Positions 1-7,186 of a stretch of DNA of 41,896 nucleotides are shown piece after piece. A program made the position numbers and the translations under genes. The first letter of the stretch is position 1. The number at the start of each line of letters is the position of its first letter. Source of the DNA: Nostoc sp. S13 (GTDB taxonomy: Bacteria > Cyanobacteriota > Cyanobacteriia > Cyanobacteriales > Nostocaceae); the NCBI RefSeq assembly GCF_029379315.1, contig NZ_JAQYWQ010000056.1, positions 1 to 41,896 on the forward strand, in the 5' to 3' direction. The notes beneath the pieces are model-generated. The model made no database searches and had not been told where the DNA came from. It saw only the letters and a program-made list of their open reading frames with translations.

Positions 1-51
1 AAACCTCTCCGTATTCTCTCTTAGTCTTGTTCAGAAATCAAATAGGAGTCC

Positions 52-107
52 TATAGCAGTCCTGAATCATTTGTGAGACAATAGATCGCCGACAACTTTT
101 ACGAAGT
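52..107. repeat. Dispersed REP-like repeat, copy 1 (degenerate hairpin)
   Basis: A segment beginning TATAGCAGTC and running through GTGAGACAATAGATC recurs at 2472-2536. It is followed by the arm GATCGCCGAC (84-93), the 12-nt loop AACTTTTACGAA (94-105) and a decayed second arm. The loop is the exact reverse complement of the loop in the second copy. Confidence 0.75.
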
Positions 108-233
108 AGGATCGCACTTTTACTTCATACTCAACAGCGATCGCAGAGTTTGAAAAACCATAATCGCATCTTCAAGTTCTAGAATACAGTACAATATTTT
201 GTATAATTCACCGCAATTGTTCAGGTCAAGTTG

Positions 234-485
234 ATGAGTCCGTCACTTGAAAAAATTTTAAGCGAGATTGAGCAATTGACTCCAGAAGAGCAATTGATAG
301 TGATGGGGCATTTAGTAGAGCGTGTAAAAAAACACGTCACTCAAGCGCAAGCAAAACGCAAGTGGAGCGACTTGAAAGGTATGGCTTCCTATCCGCTTTT
401 TGGTGAAGATGCTCAAGAGTGGGTTTCGCGGAATTGGCGGGAAGGTGATGAGCTTCGAGAAAGGTTCTTACGGACACAGCAATGA
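234..485 (+). CDS. VapB-like antitoxin, partner of PIN toxin
   Basis: An 83-aa, highly charged protein lying directly before a PIN-domain gene. I take the ATG at 234 rather than the TTG at 231; AGG at about 222 is a plausible ribosome site. The first 35 residues (EKILSEIEQLTPEEQLIV) look like the helical start of many cyanobacterial antitoxins. The C-terminal half, with WSDLKGMASYPLFGEDAQEWVSR-type sequence, is the kind of segment that wraps a PIN toxin. Its stop overlaps the toxin start by four bases (ATGA), so translation is probably coupled. In such pairs the antitoxin blocks the RNase and represses the operon. The functional assignment rests mostly on position and size. Confidence 0.7.
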   Translation: MSPSLEKILSEIEQLTPEEQLIVMGHLVERVKKHVTQAQAKRKWSDLKGMASYPLFGEDAQEWVSRNWREGDELRERFLRTQQ

Positions 486-877
486 AGATTAGTGATGCTT
501 TAAACGGAGTTTCTCGCTTATTTATCGATACAGCACCTGTGATTTATTTTGTAGAACGGAATCCGCAATTTGTTGATTTAATCGATCCAATTTTTGAGTG
601 TTTAGATACTGACATTACAGCAGTAATATCTGGGATAACGTTGTCAGAGTGCTTAGTCGGTGCTATTCTTCTGGGGTTAGCAGATTTAGAGCAGGCTTTT
701 GTTGATGTGTTGCAACAAGATGAAGTGGTTTTTGTGGAGATTAATGCTGTAATTGCACGAGAAGCAGCAAGAATGCGAGTACGTTATAACCTTCAGTTAC
801 CCAATGCGTTGCAGGTAGCAGCAGCTTTAATGGTTAGTTGTGAAGCTTTTTTAACCAATAGACCTATCCACAAATAA
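482..877 (+). CDS. PIN-domain toxin (VapC-like), probably impaired
   Basis: A 131-aa PIN-domain protein. VapC toxins are metal-dependent RNases that cleave tRNA or rRNA. The first acidic residue is D16 in LFIDTAPVIYFVE and the second is E56 in SGITLSECL. The usual LPDAL motif, which carries the third metal ligand, reads LPNAL here, so the Asp is replaced by N108. The usual ending FLTND followed by a tail of 10-15 residues is replaced by FLTNRPIHK and a stop. The N-terminal PIN features are clear, but the substitution and short tail suggest reduced or lost catalysis. It is co-transcribed with the preceding antitoxin through an ATGA overlap. Confidence 0.85.
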   Translation: MKISDALNGVSRLFIDTAPVIYFVERNPQFVDLIDPIFECLDTDITAVISGITLSECLVGAILLGLADLEQAFVDVLQQDEVVFVEINAVIAREAARMRVRYNLQLPNALQVAAALMVSCEAFLTNRPIHK

Positions 878-1083
878 ACCTCAAAATAGCTGAAACCCTT
901 ACATAGCTGACTTTTTAGCTTATATAAAACAGGAACCTCTAAAACCCTCTCCAGAGCTAGGTTTCAGCCAAATAAAGTTCTCATTTCCGGATAAGTCTAA
1001 TGATATAGCTTTGAAGCAAGTGAATGAATTGAGAGTTTTGGTAGTAAGTGAGTTGGAAGTGATGTAGTCAACAGCGATCGCTT

Positions 1084-1283
1084 TAACCTTAAGCCTTAAT
1101 GTTGTAACCTTAAGGCTTGATGTTCTAGCTTTAAGGCTTGATATTATAACCTTAAGCCTTAATGTTGTAACCTTAAGGCTTTATGTTCTAGCTTTAAGAC
1201 TTCATCATATAACCTGAAGCCTGAATGTTCTAGCCTTAAGGCTTAATGTTGTAACCTTAAGGCTTGATGTTATACCTTTAAGG
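1084..1283. repeat. 21-bp tandem repeat array with 63-bp higher-order period
   Basis: Nine full 21-bp units plus a partial tenth, on the pattern TAACCTTAAGGCTTGATGTT; most contain CCTTAAGG or CTTTAAGG. Units 1 and 4 are identical, units 2 and 5 differ by one base, and units 3 and 6 share the variant start TAGCTTTAAG. The array therefore evolved partly by copying 63-bp triplets. One forward frame stays open through about six units as LTLRLDV-like heptads, but it has no start codon and ends in unit 7, so I do not call a gene. This fills most of the gap from 878 to 1459. Confidence 0.9.
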
Positions 1284-1344
1284 TGAGTGCAATCATCGCT
1301 ACATAGTGTAGTTAAAGCTAAAAACTAAAACTAGCGTAGGTTGG

Positions 1345-1451
1345 GGAGCCACTGCCTTGGGCGGGTTTCCCGACTTGTTCGCTTTTAGCGTTCCCGCAGG
1401 GTAGCAAGTGGCGTTTGAAGAACGTAGCTTGCTTACCGCAGAGTAACCCAA
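1345..1451. repeat. Dispersed palindromic repeat (GGAGCCACTGC family)
   Basis: This block starts GGAGCCACTGCCTTGGGCGG, contains several short inverted segments (GACTTGTTCGC, CCCGCAGGGTAGCAAG) and has a relative at 6691-6770. It is intergenic between the tandem array and the broken Rpn-type gene. Confidence 0.7.
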
Positions 1452-1459
1452 CATTATTA

Positions 1460-2424
1460 TTAGTTTAACCAAGCTTCTAAATCAGCAACACTATAAAAAT
1501 CTAGCAATGCCTCTCCTAAATTCTCTAATTGTTCAATAGATAAGTCTTTAATTCGCTCGATTAATGAGGCATCAATTTCACCAATACGGCGATTTAATAG
1601 ACGCAGTATCAAGTCTTGTTCTCCTTTTTGTTTTCCCTCTTGCCTTCCCTCTTGCCTTCCCTCTTCTTTGGCTTGTTCTCTATCTCTTTGATAAAGTGGT
1701 TCTAGTCGCATAATTAACTCCCGATCATCTGCTTCTAATTGTTGATTTACTCTCAAGTTTTCGCGCAAGTTATAAACTAATTCCAAGGTTGCTTTCTGGT
1801 ATGGATAATCTAATGGTAACTCTTGCAACTCGATAATCGCTTGCGACTGCACGCTTCCCCTTCCTAAAAGCCTCAACCATAACGTTTCCGGTGTTTGCGG
1901 TAGTTGGTGTATCGCCACAATTGCTGTCCGCAAAGCATCTGGTAGGAAATGTACTCCTGATAACCAACCTGCTTTTTGCATAGTTCCAAAGCTAGACAAT
2001 CTAGTTTCAGATATGGTTGGTGTAAGAACCCACAATTTGGGCATATCTGAGTCCGGAAGTTTGGTTTTATTGGCTTTAGCTTCTCGTCGCAATAAAGCCT
2101 TGACTTCTAATAATTTGAGAATACAATCGCAGATTTCATCGGTAGAAGCTGGATTGCGGTATGGTGAGCCAGCGCGGTCTTGGGGGTTTCCCCCATGAGC
2201 GACTGGCGAACCCGTAAGGGTTCTATTATTGCAGGATGTTCAGCCAATCTTCCTAACAAACCGAGTATTTGTAAATTAGAGTTTTGCTGTTTGGTAGGAG
2301 TGAATAAAACATCTATTTCTTTAATCTCTCCTGCAACTTTTTCTGATGCTTTGACTTCTCCGTAATCTTTTAATAATTCTTCTAGATAGTCTTTAGCAAA
2401 TTTATCATGTATAAACCTGGTCAT
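1460..2424 (-). pseudogene. Rpn-family PD-(D/E)XK nuclease/transposase, disrupted by repeat insertion
   Basis: Read on the minus strand, the N-terminal part (2424-2219) begins MTRFIHDKFAKDYLEELL and contains KASEKVAGEIKEIDVLF. This is the usual N-terminus of cyanobacterial Rpn-like recombination-promoting nuclease / putative transposase proteins. The C-terminal part (about 2162-1460) carries LLEVKALLRREA, a Glu/Lys/Gln-rich charged stretch (KEEGRQEGRQEGKQKG) and a DUF4351-like end (LLNRRIGEIDASLIERI...LENLGEALLDF). The two parts are in different frames, separated by a 56-bp palindromic repeat at 2163-2218. Removing the repeat joins them as IEPYRNPASTDE in one frame. The gene is therefore a recent insertional pseudogene, though the C-terminal part could still be translated alone. 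Confidence 0.85.
2163..2218. mobile_element. 56-bp palindromic repeat inserted in coding sequence
   Basis: The block runs from GGTGAGCCAGCGCGG to GACTGGCGAACCCGTAAG and contains the palindrome TGGGGGTTTCCCCCA. It is bounded by GGT on both sides, consistent with a 3-bp target duplication. Its length (56, not a multiple of three) shifts the frame of the host gene. It resembles the GAGCCAG...GGCGAACCCG dispersed repeats common in Nostoc intergenic DNA. Confidence 0.8.
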
Positions 2425-2471
2425 TCAATTTTCAGATTGCAGAAGTTCTCGGTTAATGCAAAGTTTTATTA

Positions 2472-2536
2472 TATAGCAGTCTTGAATCATTCGTGAGACA
2501 ATAGATCCCCGACTTCGTAAAAGTTGTCGGGGATCT
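2472..2536. repeat. REP-like hairpin repeat, copy 2, upstream of RAYT remnant
   Basis: It shares its left flank with 52-86. A perfect 11-bp stem follows: AGATCCCCGAC (2503-2513) and GTCGGGGATCT (2526-2536), around the 12-nt loop TTCGTAAAAGTT. It ends 45 bp before the start of the transposase remnant, which is the usual place for the REP element a RAYT acts on. Confidence 0.75.
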
Positions 2537-2580
2537 AGACACCTTGAATGTCATATTTGGCTAACTAATTTTAATTTTTC

Positions 2581-2711
2581 ATGTCTCGCCCTCAACGCAA
2601 CTTTCAATCAGGTTTCTGCTACCACATCACGACTAGGTGCAATAACCGCGAATTTCGTCTAACGCGCTTAGAATGCCGCGAAGTCTTTCTGTATGCCATT
2701 AAGAAGGCACA
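2581..2711 (+). pseudogene. REP-associated tyrosine transposase (RAYT), N-terminal remnant
   Basis: The first 44 residues (MSRPQRNFQSGFCYHITTRC, then NNREFRL and REVFLYAIKKAQ) match the conserved start of IS200-related Y1/RAYT transposases. At about 2711 the sequence switches to DNA that is in frame with the TIR gene on the other strand, and the rest of the ORF (to 2805) is unrelated. The HUH motif and the catalytic Tyr are missing, so it cannot be active. A REP-like hairpin sits just upstream. Confidence 0.8.
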
Positions 2712-3051
2712 AATAATAGAAATCCTCTGGAATATCATGAATACCAGGAAGCAAGATGGGAATCACGCGAAAACCTTGTGCTTTGTTTTTTCTGAGAAAA
2801 AATAGGATAATTCTACCAAGTTCAAGATTCTCCTGAAAAGTCCCTAATCCATTTTGGCTAATAAAAAAAGCACCTACTTTAGACTGCGAAATCCCTTGGA
2901 AGACAACTTTCTGAATATTGTCTCCTGCAAAAATTTGCTCCTCATCTAACCACGGGTTCAAACCATTGGCTTTGAGATATTTAGCAATTTCTATAATCTC
3001 AGGCTTGTCTAAACTATTGTGAGCAAGAAACACATCAAAGGGCTGTTCCAC
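2668..3051 (-). CDS. TIR-domain protein, C-terminally truncated
   Basis: Begins VEQPFDVFLAHNSLDKPEI, with a GTG start at 3051 and a strong GGAGGAG ribosome site overlapping the end of the preceding gene, so it was probably translated by coupling. It has the TIR beta-A box (FDVFLAHNS), the NGLNPWLDEEQI loop and FFISQNGLGTFQENLELGRI, where the catalytic Glu of NADase TIRs would sit. About residue 113 (IPEDFYYL) the homologous part ends, and the last 15 or so residues are antisense to the RAYT remnant. Bacterial TIR proteins often act in anti-phage defence by degrading NAD or signalling with its products. The lost C-terminus and broken partner suggest a relic. Confidence 0.75.
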   Translation of the reverse strand: MEQPFDVFLAHNSLDKPEIIEIAKYLKANGLNPWLDEEQIFAGDNIQKVVFQGISQSKVGAFFISQNGLGTFQENLELGRIILFFLRKNKAQGFRVIPILLPGIHDIPEDFYYLCLLNGIQKDFAAF

Positions 3052-3054
3052 TTA

Positions 3055-3565
3055 TCACTCCTCCACCCCAGCAATTTTTGCCAACGCCTTGGCGTAATCT
3101 TCCAACCCACCTCGCAAAGCTTCCAACTCACTTTGCAACTTGGGTTCCTCCGACCAACTCTGCTCATGTTCTTTAGCACTCACCCCCAAAGGTCGCCAAA
3201 CTTCTCCCATGCAACAACGGATGCCATTTAGCCAAAAACGGTCTTAAACCATTATTTAACACTGCGATGCCTGCGGCGGGCTGCGCCAACGCAATTCCTC
3301 CCACTGAATCACGAGAAGCACCCACATCCGGCCCGGCTGCTTTGAGAACTCCGCGGGTAGTGCCAAATAAACTATAAAGAGAGTTCAAAGCTTCCCGTAC
3401 CAAACCCTGGTCAACTTCCAATGCTTACACAGCAATGCGCGTCACCAATTCCACATAAAGCGACCAAGCGGCTTTCCGTTCTGTGGGGTCAGTATTCCAA
3501 GACATCGAACCAATGTCAAAAGGCAGACTGACAGATACAGTTTTTAAGACAACGCGATCGCGCAT
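3055..3565 (-). pseudogene. Conserved cyanobacterial protein upstream of TIR gene, multiply broken
   Basis: It starts with ATG at 3565 (MRDRVVLKTVSVSLPFDIGS) and reads SWNTDPTERKAAWSLYVELVTRIAV. It then meets an in-frame TAA at about 3424-3426 and continues ALEVDQGLVREALNSLYSLF. Around 3195-3225 it must change frame to reach VWRPLGVSAKEHEQSW and the ending LRGGLEDYAKALAKIAGVEE. A 27-bp repeat (GCGTTGGCGCAGCCC type, 3267-3293) adds nine in-frame codons in the middle. The translated pieces resemble a helical protein I have seen widely in cyanobacteria but cannot name. The stop lies 4 bp from the TIR start, so the two formed an operon. Confidence 0.7.
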
Positions 3566-3751
3566 ATATATTTATAGTAAATTTAACTAATAATTCTAAT
3601 TATAGTAATTAATGTTACTAGTCTAAAAATTGTTCAGAATTAGTGACTATAATCTCAGTATTTAACCTAAACTTTTATGGTAGTATCTAGATATTTTTAA
3701 CTAATTCAGATAGAATAATAAATTTGTTCGTTGCATCACCTTCGTTTCTAT

Positions 3752-4072
3752 ATGCCCAAAACTTACACAGTAGAAATTCATCACCAAGGCGAAATTCATA
3801 CCTTGCAAGTTCCTGAAGATAAAACAATCTTATCAATTGCCGATGCTGCTGGTTTGGATTTGCCGAGTTCTTGTCATGCAGGTGTTTGCACAACTTGCGC
3901 CGGTCAAATAAGCGAGGGAACTGTGGATCAAACTGATGGTATGGGCGTTAGCCCTGATTTGCAAAAGCAAGGTTACGTATTGCTTTGTGTTGCCAAACCC
4001 CTTTCTGATTTGAAAGTTGAGACAGAAAAAGAAGATGTAGTTTATCAGTTGCAATTTGGTAAAGACCAATAA
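3752..4072 (+). CDS. [2Fe-2S] plant-type ferredoxin
   Basis: A 106-aa soluble electron carrier. The four cluster cysteines are C41, C46, C49 (SCHAGVCTTC) and C79 (LLCVAKP), the plant-type spacing. I choose the ATG at 3752 (MPKTYTVEIHHQGE); the TTG seven codons upstream gives a non-homologous extension. The CHAG loop and a C-terminal tail (VVYQLQFGKDQ) set it apart from the main photosynthetic PetF, so a specialised ferredoxin is more likely. The partner is unknown. Confidence 0.92.
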   Translation: MPKTYTVEIHHQGEIHTLQVPEDKTILSIADAAGLDLPSSCHAGVCTTCAGQISEGTVDQTDGMGVSPDLQKQGYVLLCVAKPLSDLKVETEKEDVVYQLQFGKDQ

Positions 4073-4211
4073 TCAGTGAACAGTTATCACTATACGAGTT
4101 GATTATTGATAACTGTTCACTTACATTACCAAAGCTGAGAAATAACATAAGTATTTCTTAGCAACTGATATCAGCTATTCTAGAAATTACAAATCAACAG
4201 GATTTACTAAG

Positions 4212-4391
4212 ATGACGACTCATTTTATTACCGCAGAAATTGATTTACAAGAAACTCCCGCAGAATTACTAGAAGCAATCGAAACAGAGTTGAATAAACA
4301 GGGGGAACCCCTTCGTTGGGCAATTACTTCTGTGGACGTTGACCAACAAAAAGCGACAGTTGAAGCCGTGGTGACTACACCTAAGAGTTAG
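4212..4391 (+). CDS. Conserved small cyanobacterial protein, 59 aa
   Basis: Begins MTTHFITAEIDLQETPAELL and ends VEAVVTTPKS. The acidic composition, steady coding bias and clean start support a real gene. It has no signal peptide or membrane segment. It follows the ferredoxin gene on the same strand, 139 bp downstream. The function is unknown; it resembles short hypothetical proteins kept across filamentous cyanobacteria. Confidence 0.7.
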   Translation: MTTHFITAEIDLQETPAELLEAIETELNKQGEPLRWAITSVDVDQQKATVEAVVTTPKS

Positions 4392-4494
4392 GAGTTAGGA
4401 GTTAGGAGAGACGCGATTAATCGCGTCTGTACAAAGTTAGGAGTTAGGAGAGACGCGATTAATCGCGTCTGTACAGAGTTAGGAGTTAGGAATT
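4385..4494. repeat. 42-bp direct repeat with perfect 20-bp palindrome
   Basis: Two copies of a GAGTTAGGAGTTAGGA stretch followed by the palindrome AGACGCGATTAATCGCGTCT lie at 4409-4428 and 4451-4470, 42 bp apart. A third AGTTAGGAGTTAGG follows. The palindrome could act as a hairpin downstream of the 59-aa gene. A related hairpin is at 23922-23947. Confidence 0.85.
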
Positions 4495-4562
4495 TGGAGT
4501 TAGTATTTGATGGCTTCTGATTCATAAATTTATCACTCATAACTCAGCACTCATAACTTAAG

Positions 4563-5699
4563 ATGAATCGTCCATACACCGCTATCTTAATTGTACCAAC
4601 TGGCGTTGGGGCTGCCATTGGGGGTTATGCAGGAGATGCTTTACCTGTTGCCAAAGTTATAGCACAGGTCTGCGATCGCCTAATTACTCACCCCAATGTC
4701 CTTAATGGCGCTTCTTTGTACTGGAATCTTCCCAACGCTTTCTATGTTGAAGGTTACGGGCTTGACAAATTCGCCTCTGGATGCTGGGGTTTACGTCCAG
4801 TCCGCACCAACAAAGTAGGGTTGCTTTTAGACCAAGCCATTGAGCCAGAGTTACGACTACGACATATACAAGCAGCAGATGCAGTCAGAGCAACTCTGGG
4901 ATTGACCCTAACAGATTATGTAATTACTGATGCACCATTAAATGTAGAATTACGGACTACACTATCAGGAGCTAGTTGGGGAACAATTGGCAACCCAGAT
5001 AGCTTGTTACGCGCAGCTGAGATATTAATTAAAAAAGCGGGTGCAGAAGCGATCGCAGTTGTTGCCCGTTTCCCCGATGATATAGACTTAGAAGCAGTAC
5101 AGAAATACCGCCACGGTGAAGGTGTTGATCCTTTAGCAGGTGCAGAAGCCGTAATTAGCCATTTGCTAGTGCGAACCTTTCAAATTCCTTGCGCTCATTC
5201 TCCCGCCTTTTTGAGCGAACCTCCAGAACCTAATTTATCGCCCCGTTCCGCCGCCGAAGAATTGGGCTATACCTTTTTGCCGTGCGTCCTTGTAGGATTA
5301 AGTTATGCCCCACAATTTATAATAGAGAAACGAGCGATGTCTACGATGGTCACTGAGCTTTGCCATGCACTGAGCTTGTCGAAGTGTCGAAGTGTGGGCT
5401 ATGCCGACAAATCAGATCAAGAAGATATTTGGGTAGATCAAGTAGATGCTGCGATCGTACCTGCAACAGCTTGTGGTAGCAATGCCTTACTAAGCTTAAG
5501 CCAAAGACGATGCCAAATTATTACAGTTGAAGAAAATAAAACTCTTATAAAAGTTCCTCCCCAACCCTTGGGGATCAAAGCTATACAGGTAAACTCATAT
5601 TTAGAAGCAGTGGGTGTATTAGTAGCACACAAAGCAGGTATCAATCCCTCCGCTCTCCGTCCCAAATTATTACCTTTGCAGTCAGTGGGCAGGAGTTAA
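4563..5699 (+). CDS. DUF3326 family protein
   Basis: A 378-aa protein matching the cyanobacterial DUF3326 type: it starts MNRPYTAILIVPTGVGAAIGG, and contains GASLYWNLPNAFYVEGYGLD, LTDYVITDAPLNVEL and VVPATACGSN-like (IVPATACGSNALLSL) blocks. The biochemical role is unknown to me. No signal peptide or membrane segment is seen. Around residues 258-282 the sequence EKRAMSTMVTELC...GYADK is not protein-like for the family; it is the in-frame translation of two nested dispersed repeats at 5334-5408. The 75-bp block keeps the frame, so the protein may still be made with a 25-residue insert in a probable surface loop. Confidence 0.8.
   Translation: MNRPYTAILIVPTGVGAAIGGYAGDALPVAKVIAQVCDRLITHPNVLNGASLYWNLPNAFYVEGYGLDKFASGCWGLRPVRTNKVGLLLDQAIEPELRLRHIQAADAVRATLGLTLTDYVITDAPLNVELRTTLSGASWGTIGNPDSLLRAAEILIKKAGAEAIAVVARFPDDIDLEAVQKYRHGEGVDPLAGAEAVISHLLVRTFQIPCAHSPAFLSEPPEPNLSPRSAAEELGYTFLPCVLVGLSYAPQFIIEKRAMSTMVTELCHALSLSKCRSVGYADKSDQEDIWVDQVDAAIVPATACGSNALLSLSQRRCQIITVEENKTLIKVPPQPLGIKAIQVNSYLEAVGVLVAHKAGINPSALRPKLLPLQSVGRS
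5334..5408. mobile_element. Nested dispersed repeats inserted in frame in DUF3326 gene
   Basis: The outer repeat is GCGATGTCTACGA (5334-5346) continuing at GGGCTATGCCGAC (5396-5408), which resembles the common Nostoc GCGATGCCTACGGCGGGCTACGCC element. Inside it, at about 5347-5395, is a different repeat with the inverted pieces CACTGAGCTTTGCCATG and CACTGAGCTTGTCGAAGTG. The total of 75 bp is 25 codons, without a stop. Confidence 0.65.
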
Positions 5700-5812
5700 A
5701 ATTCATCCTATAGGGCTTCTGTGTTGAGTCCAATACAGACCTAACCCTCAGCCCCTTCCCTACAACGGAAAGGGAGTAAGATTCAAAACCTCTCTACTAA
5801 AAGGAGAGAGGA

Positions 5813-6511
5813 ATGGAAGTGAGGTCAGAGTGTATTGCATACAAAAAACCATTCTCCCTTGCTCCCCTTACTCCTCTTGCTCCCTCTGCCCCACTCCCCT
5901 TAAAACCCGTGGTTGAACAACACAAACAAGAGCCAGAAATTCCATACCTGACCCGCATCCAAGTACTTGGGGCGATGGGAGCGACTGCAATCATTTTGTT
6001 GATAGTCGCCAAACTGTCGTTGCACCTTGGTAACTTTTCCCTATTTTCTTGGGATTTGAACCAAAGAGAGTTGCTGTTGGGTGTAGGGTTGGGGTTCGTC
6101 ATCACCGCGTTAAGTGGCTTAACTTATCGCCTTTGGACTGCCTATCGTAAAAGTGCAGATTATTACCTAGAAGTGGTACTGAAACCTTTAGCTTTACCAG
6201 ACTTAATTTGGCTGGGGTTGCTACCAGGATTGAGTGAAGAATTATTATTTAGAGGTGTGATGCTGCCAGCTTTAGGCTCTGATATTACAGCTGTAATTGT
6301 ATCCAGTCTTTGCTTTGGTATCTTGCATTTTAGCGGTTCCCAACAATGGCCTTATGTGATTTGGGCAACCATTGTCGGGATGATATTAGCATATAGCGCC
6401 TTGTTCACTGGCAACTTATTAGTGCCGATTGTTGCTCACATTATTACCAATTGGATTTCTAGCTATTTCTGGAAAATGTGGCAATTCCGGCAATTAAAAA
6501 GTAAATTTTGA
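5813..6511 (+). CDS. CPBP-family intramembrane metalloprotease
   Basis: A CAAX-protease/bacteriocin-processing (CPBP) membrane protein with all three motifs: EELLFRG (E142, E143, R147), FGILHF (F168, H172) and HIITNW (H209, N213). About six hydrophobic segments lie from residue 50 to the end. With the ATG at 5813 the first 32 residues are a Pro/Leu/Ala run (LAPLTPLAPSAPLPL) that looks like a translated CTCCCC-type intergenic repeat. The GTG at 5909 (VVEQHKQEPEIPYLTR) may be the older start. The substrate is unknown; plant and cyanobacterial relatives act in thylakoid membranes or stress responses. Confidence 0.85.
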   Translation: MEVRSECIAYKKPFSLAPLTPLAPSAPLPLKPVVEQHKQEPEIPYLTRIQVLGAMGATAIILLIVAKLSLHLGNFSLFSWDLNQRELLLGVGLGFVITALSGLTYRLWTAYRKSADYYLEVVLKPLALPDLIWLGLLPGLSEELLFRGVMLPALGSDITAVIVSSLCFGILHFSGSQQWPYVIWATIVGMILAYSALFTGNLLVPIVAHIITNWISSYFWKMWQFRQLKSKF

Positions 6512-6976
6512 GCTTGAGGGAAAGTTGCACATAACGTTAGTATTGTTGAATTTTTATTTAAATTCCAAGCTTTTTGGGAGGGTTGAAAGGTACACTTCCT
6601 TCGAGATTATCCTGAATGTTTGCAGATATAGCGGTTCTCGACCCAGTGAGGTACAATTTTGACCTCGCTTCCATTCCTGTCTCCTAAAAGGAGGAGCCAC
6701 TGCGTTGGGCGGCTCTGCCGACTTGTTCGCGCAGCGTCTCCCCTTGGGAGAAGCATGTGGTGTCAGAGGCTTTCAATTGTTCCCCCTTCACCCTTAGGGA
6801 AGGAGGTTGGGGGGTTAGGTCTATTTGTATACCTGTACTTAACTTGATTGAAAATGGCTATATATTAGAATTATGGTGAGCTTATAACTGAGCCTCCTAC
6901 TCAACTCAAAAAAAGTCAGCTATATTTAAGTCCATAGGAGAGCGGTTGACAAATAATTTGTCGCTTTACAAAAGAA
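6512..6976. repeat. Gene-free stretch with dispersed repeat (GGAGCCACTGC family)
   Basis: No convincing gene. At 6691-6770 lies a relative of the repeat at 1345: GGAGCCACTGCGTTGGGCGG, then CGACTTGTTCGC and CTTGGGAGAAGCATGTGG. A run of CCCCCTTCACCCTTAGGG and GGGGGGTTAGG sequence follows. The short ORF across it is repeat-derived and rejected. Confidence 0.65.
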
Positions 6977-7050
6977 TCGGGATGACTGGATTCGAACCAG
7001 CGGCCCCTTCGTCCCGAACGAAGTGCGCTACCAAGCTGCGCCACATCCCG
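6977..7050 (-). tRNA. tRNA-Pro (anticodon CGG)
   Basis: On the minus strand the acceptor CGGGATG pairs with CATCCCG. The D arm is GCGCAGCTTGGTAGCGC. The anticodon stem CTTCG/CGAAG holds the 7-nt loop TTCGGGA, with CGG at the anticodon positions, and the T arm is CTGGTTCGAATCCAG. The CCA end is not encoded; base 6977 gives A as the discriminator. It reads CCG codons. Confidence 0.95.
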
Positions 7051-7186
7051 CCATAAGAATGGCATCCTAAATAAAGAATATCACAACCTGTGCCAAATCA
7101 GAGAATTACATATATATATGATCACTTCATCAAAGGCTTTGCTTGCTACGATTAAATTTATATAACTCTAATGGTAAAAGCGGATT

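Noticed and set aside
1084..1215. Heptad-repeat frame (LTLRLDV) as a gene
   Set aside because: No start codon, a stop just upstream and another in unit 7; only the tandem repeat is supported.
1084..1283. CRISPR array
   Set aside because: The units are directly adjacent and 21 bp long with no spacers; none of the other repeats in the window alternate with unique spacers.
2013..2365. Plus-strand ORFs across the Rpn-type gene
   Set aside because: They are antisense to the disrupted nuclease gene and partly repeat-derived.
6659..6847. 62-aa ORF upstream of tRNA-Pro
   Set aside because: It is a translation of a dispersed repeat and a CCCCTT spacer, with no protein-like pattern.
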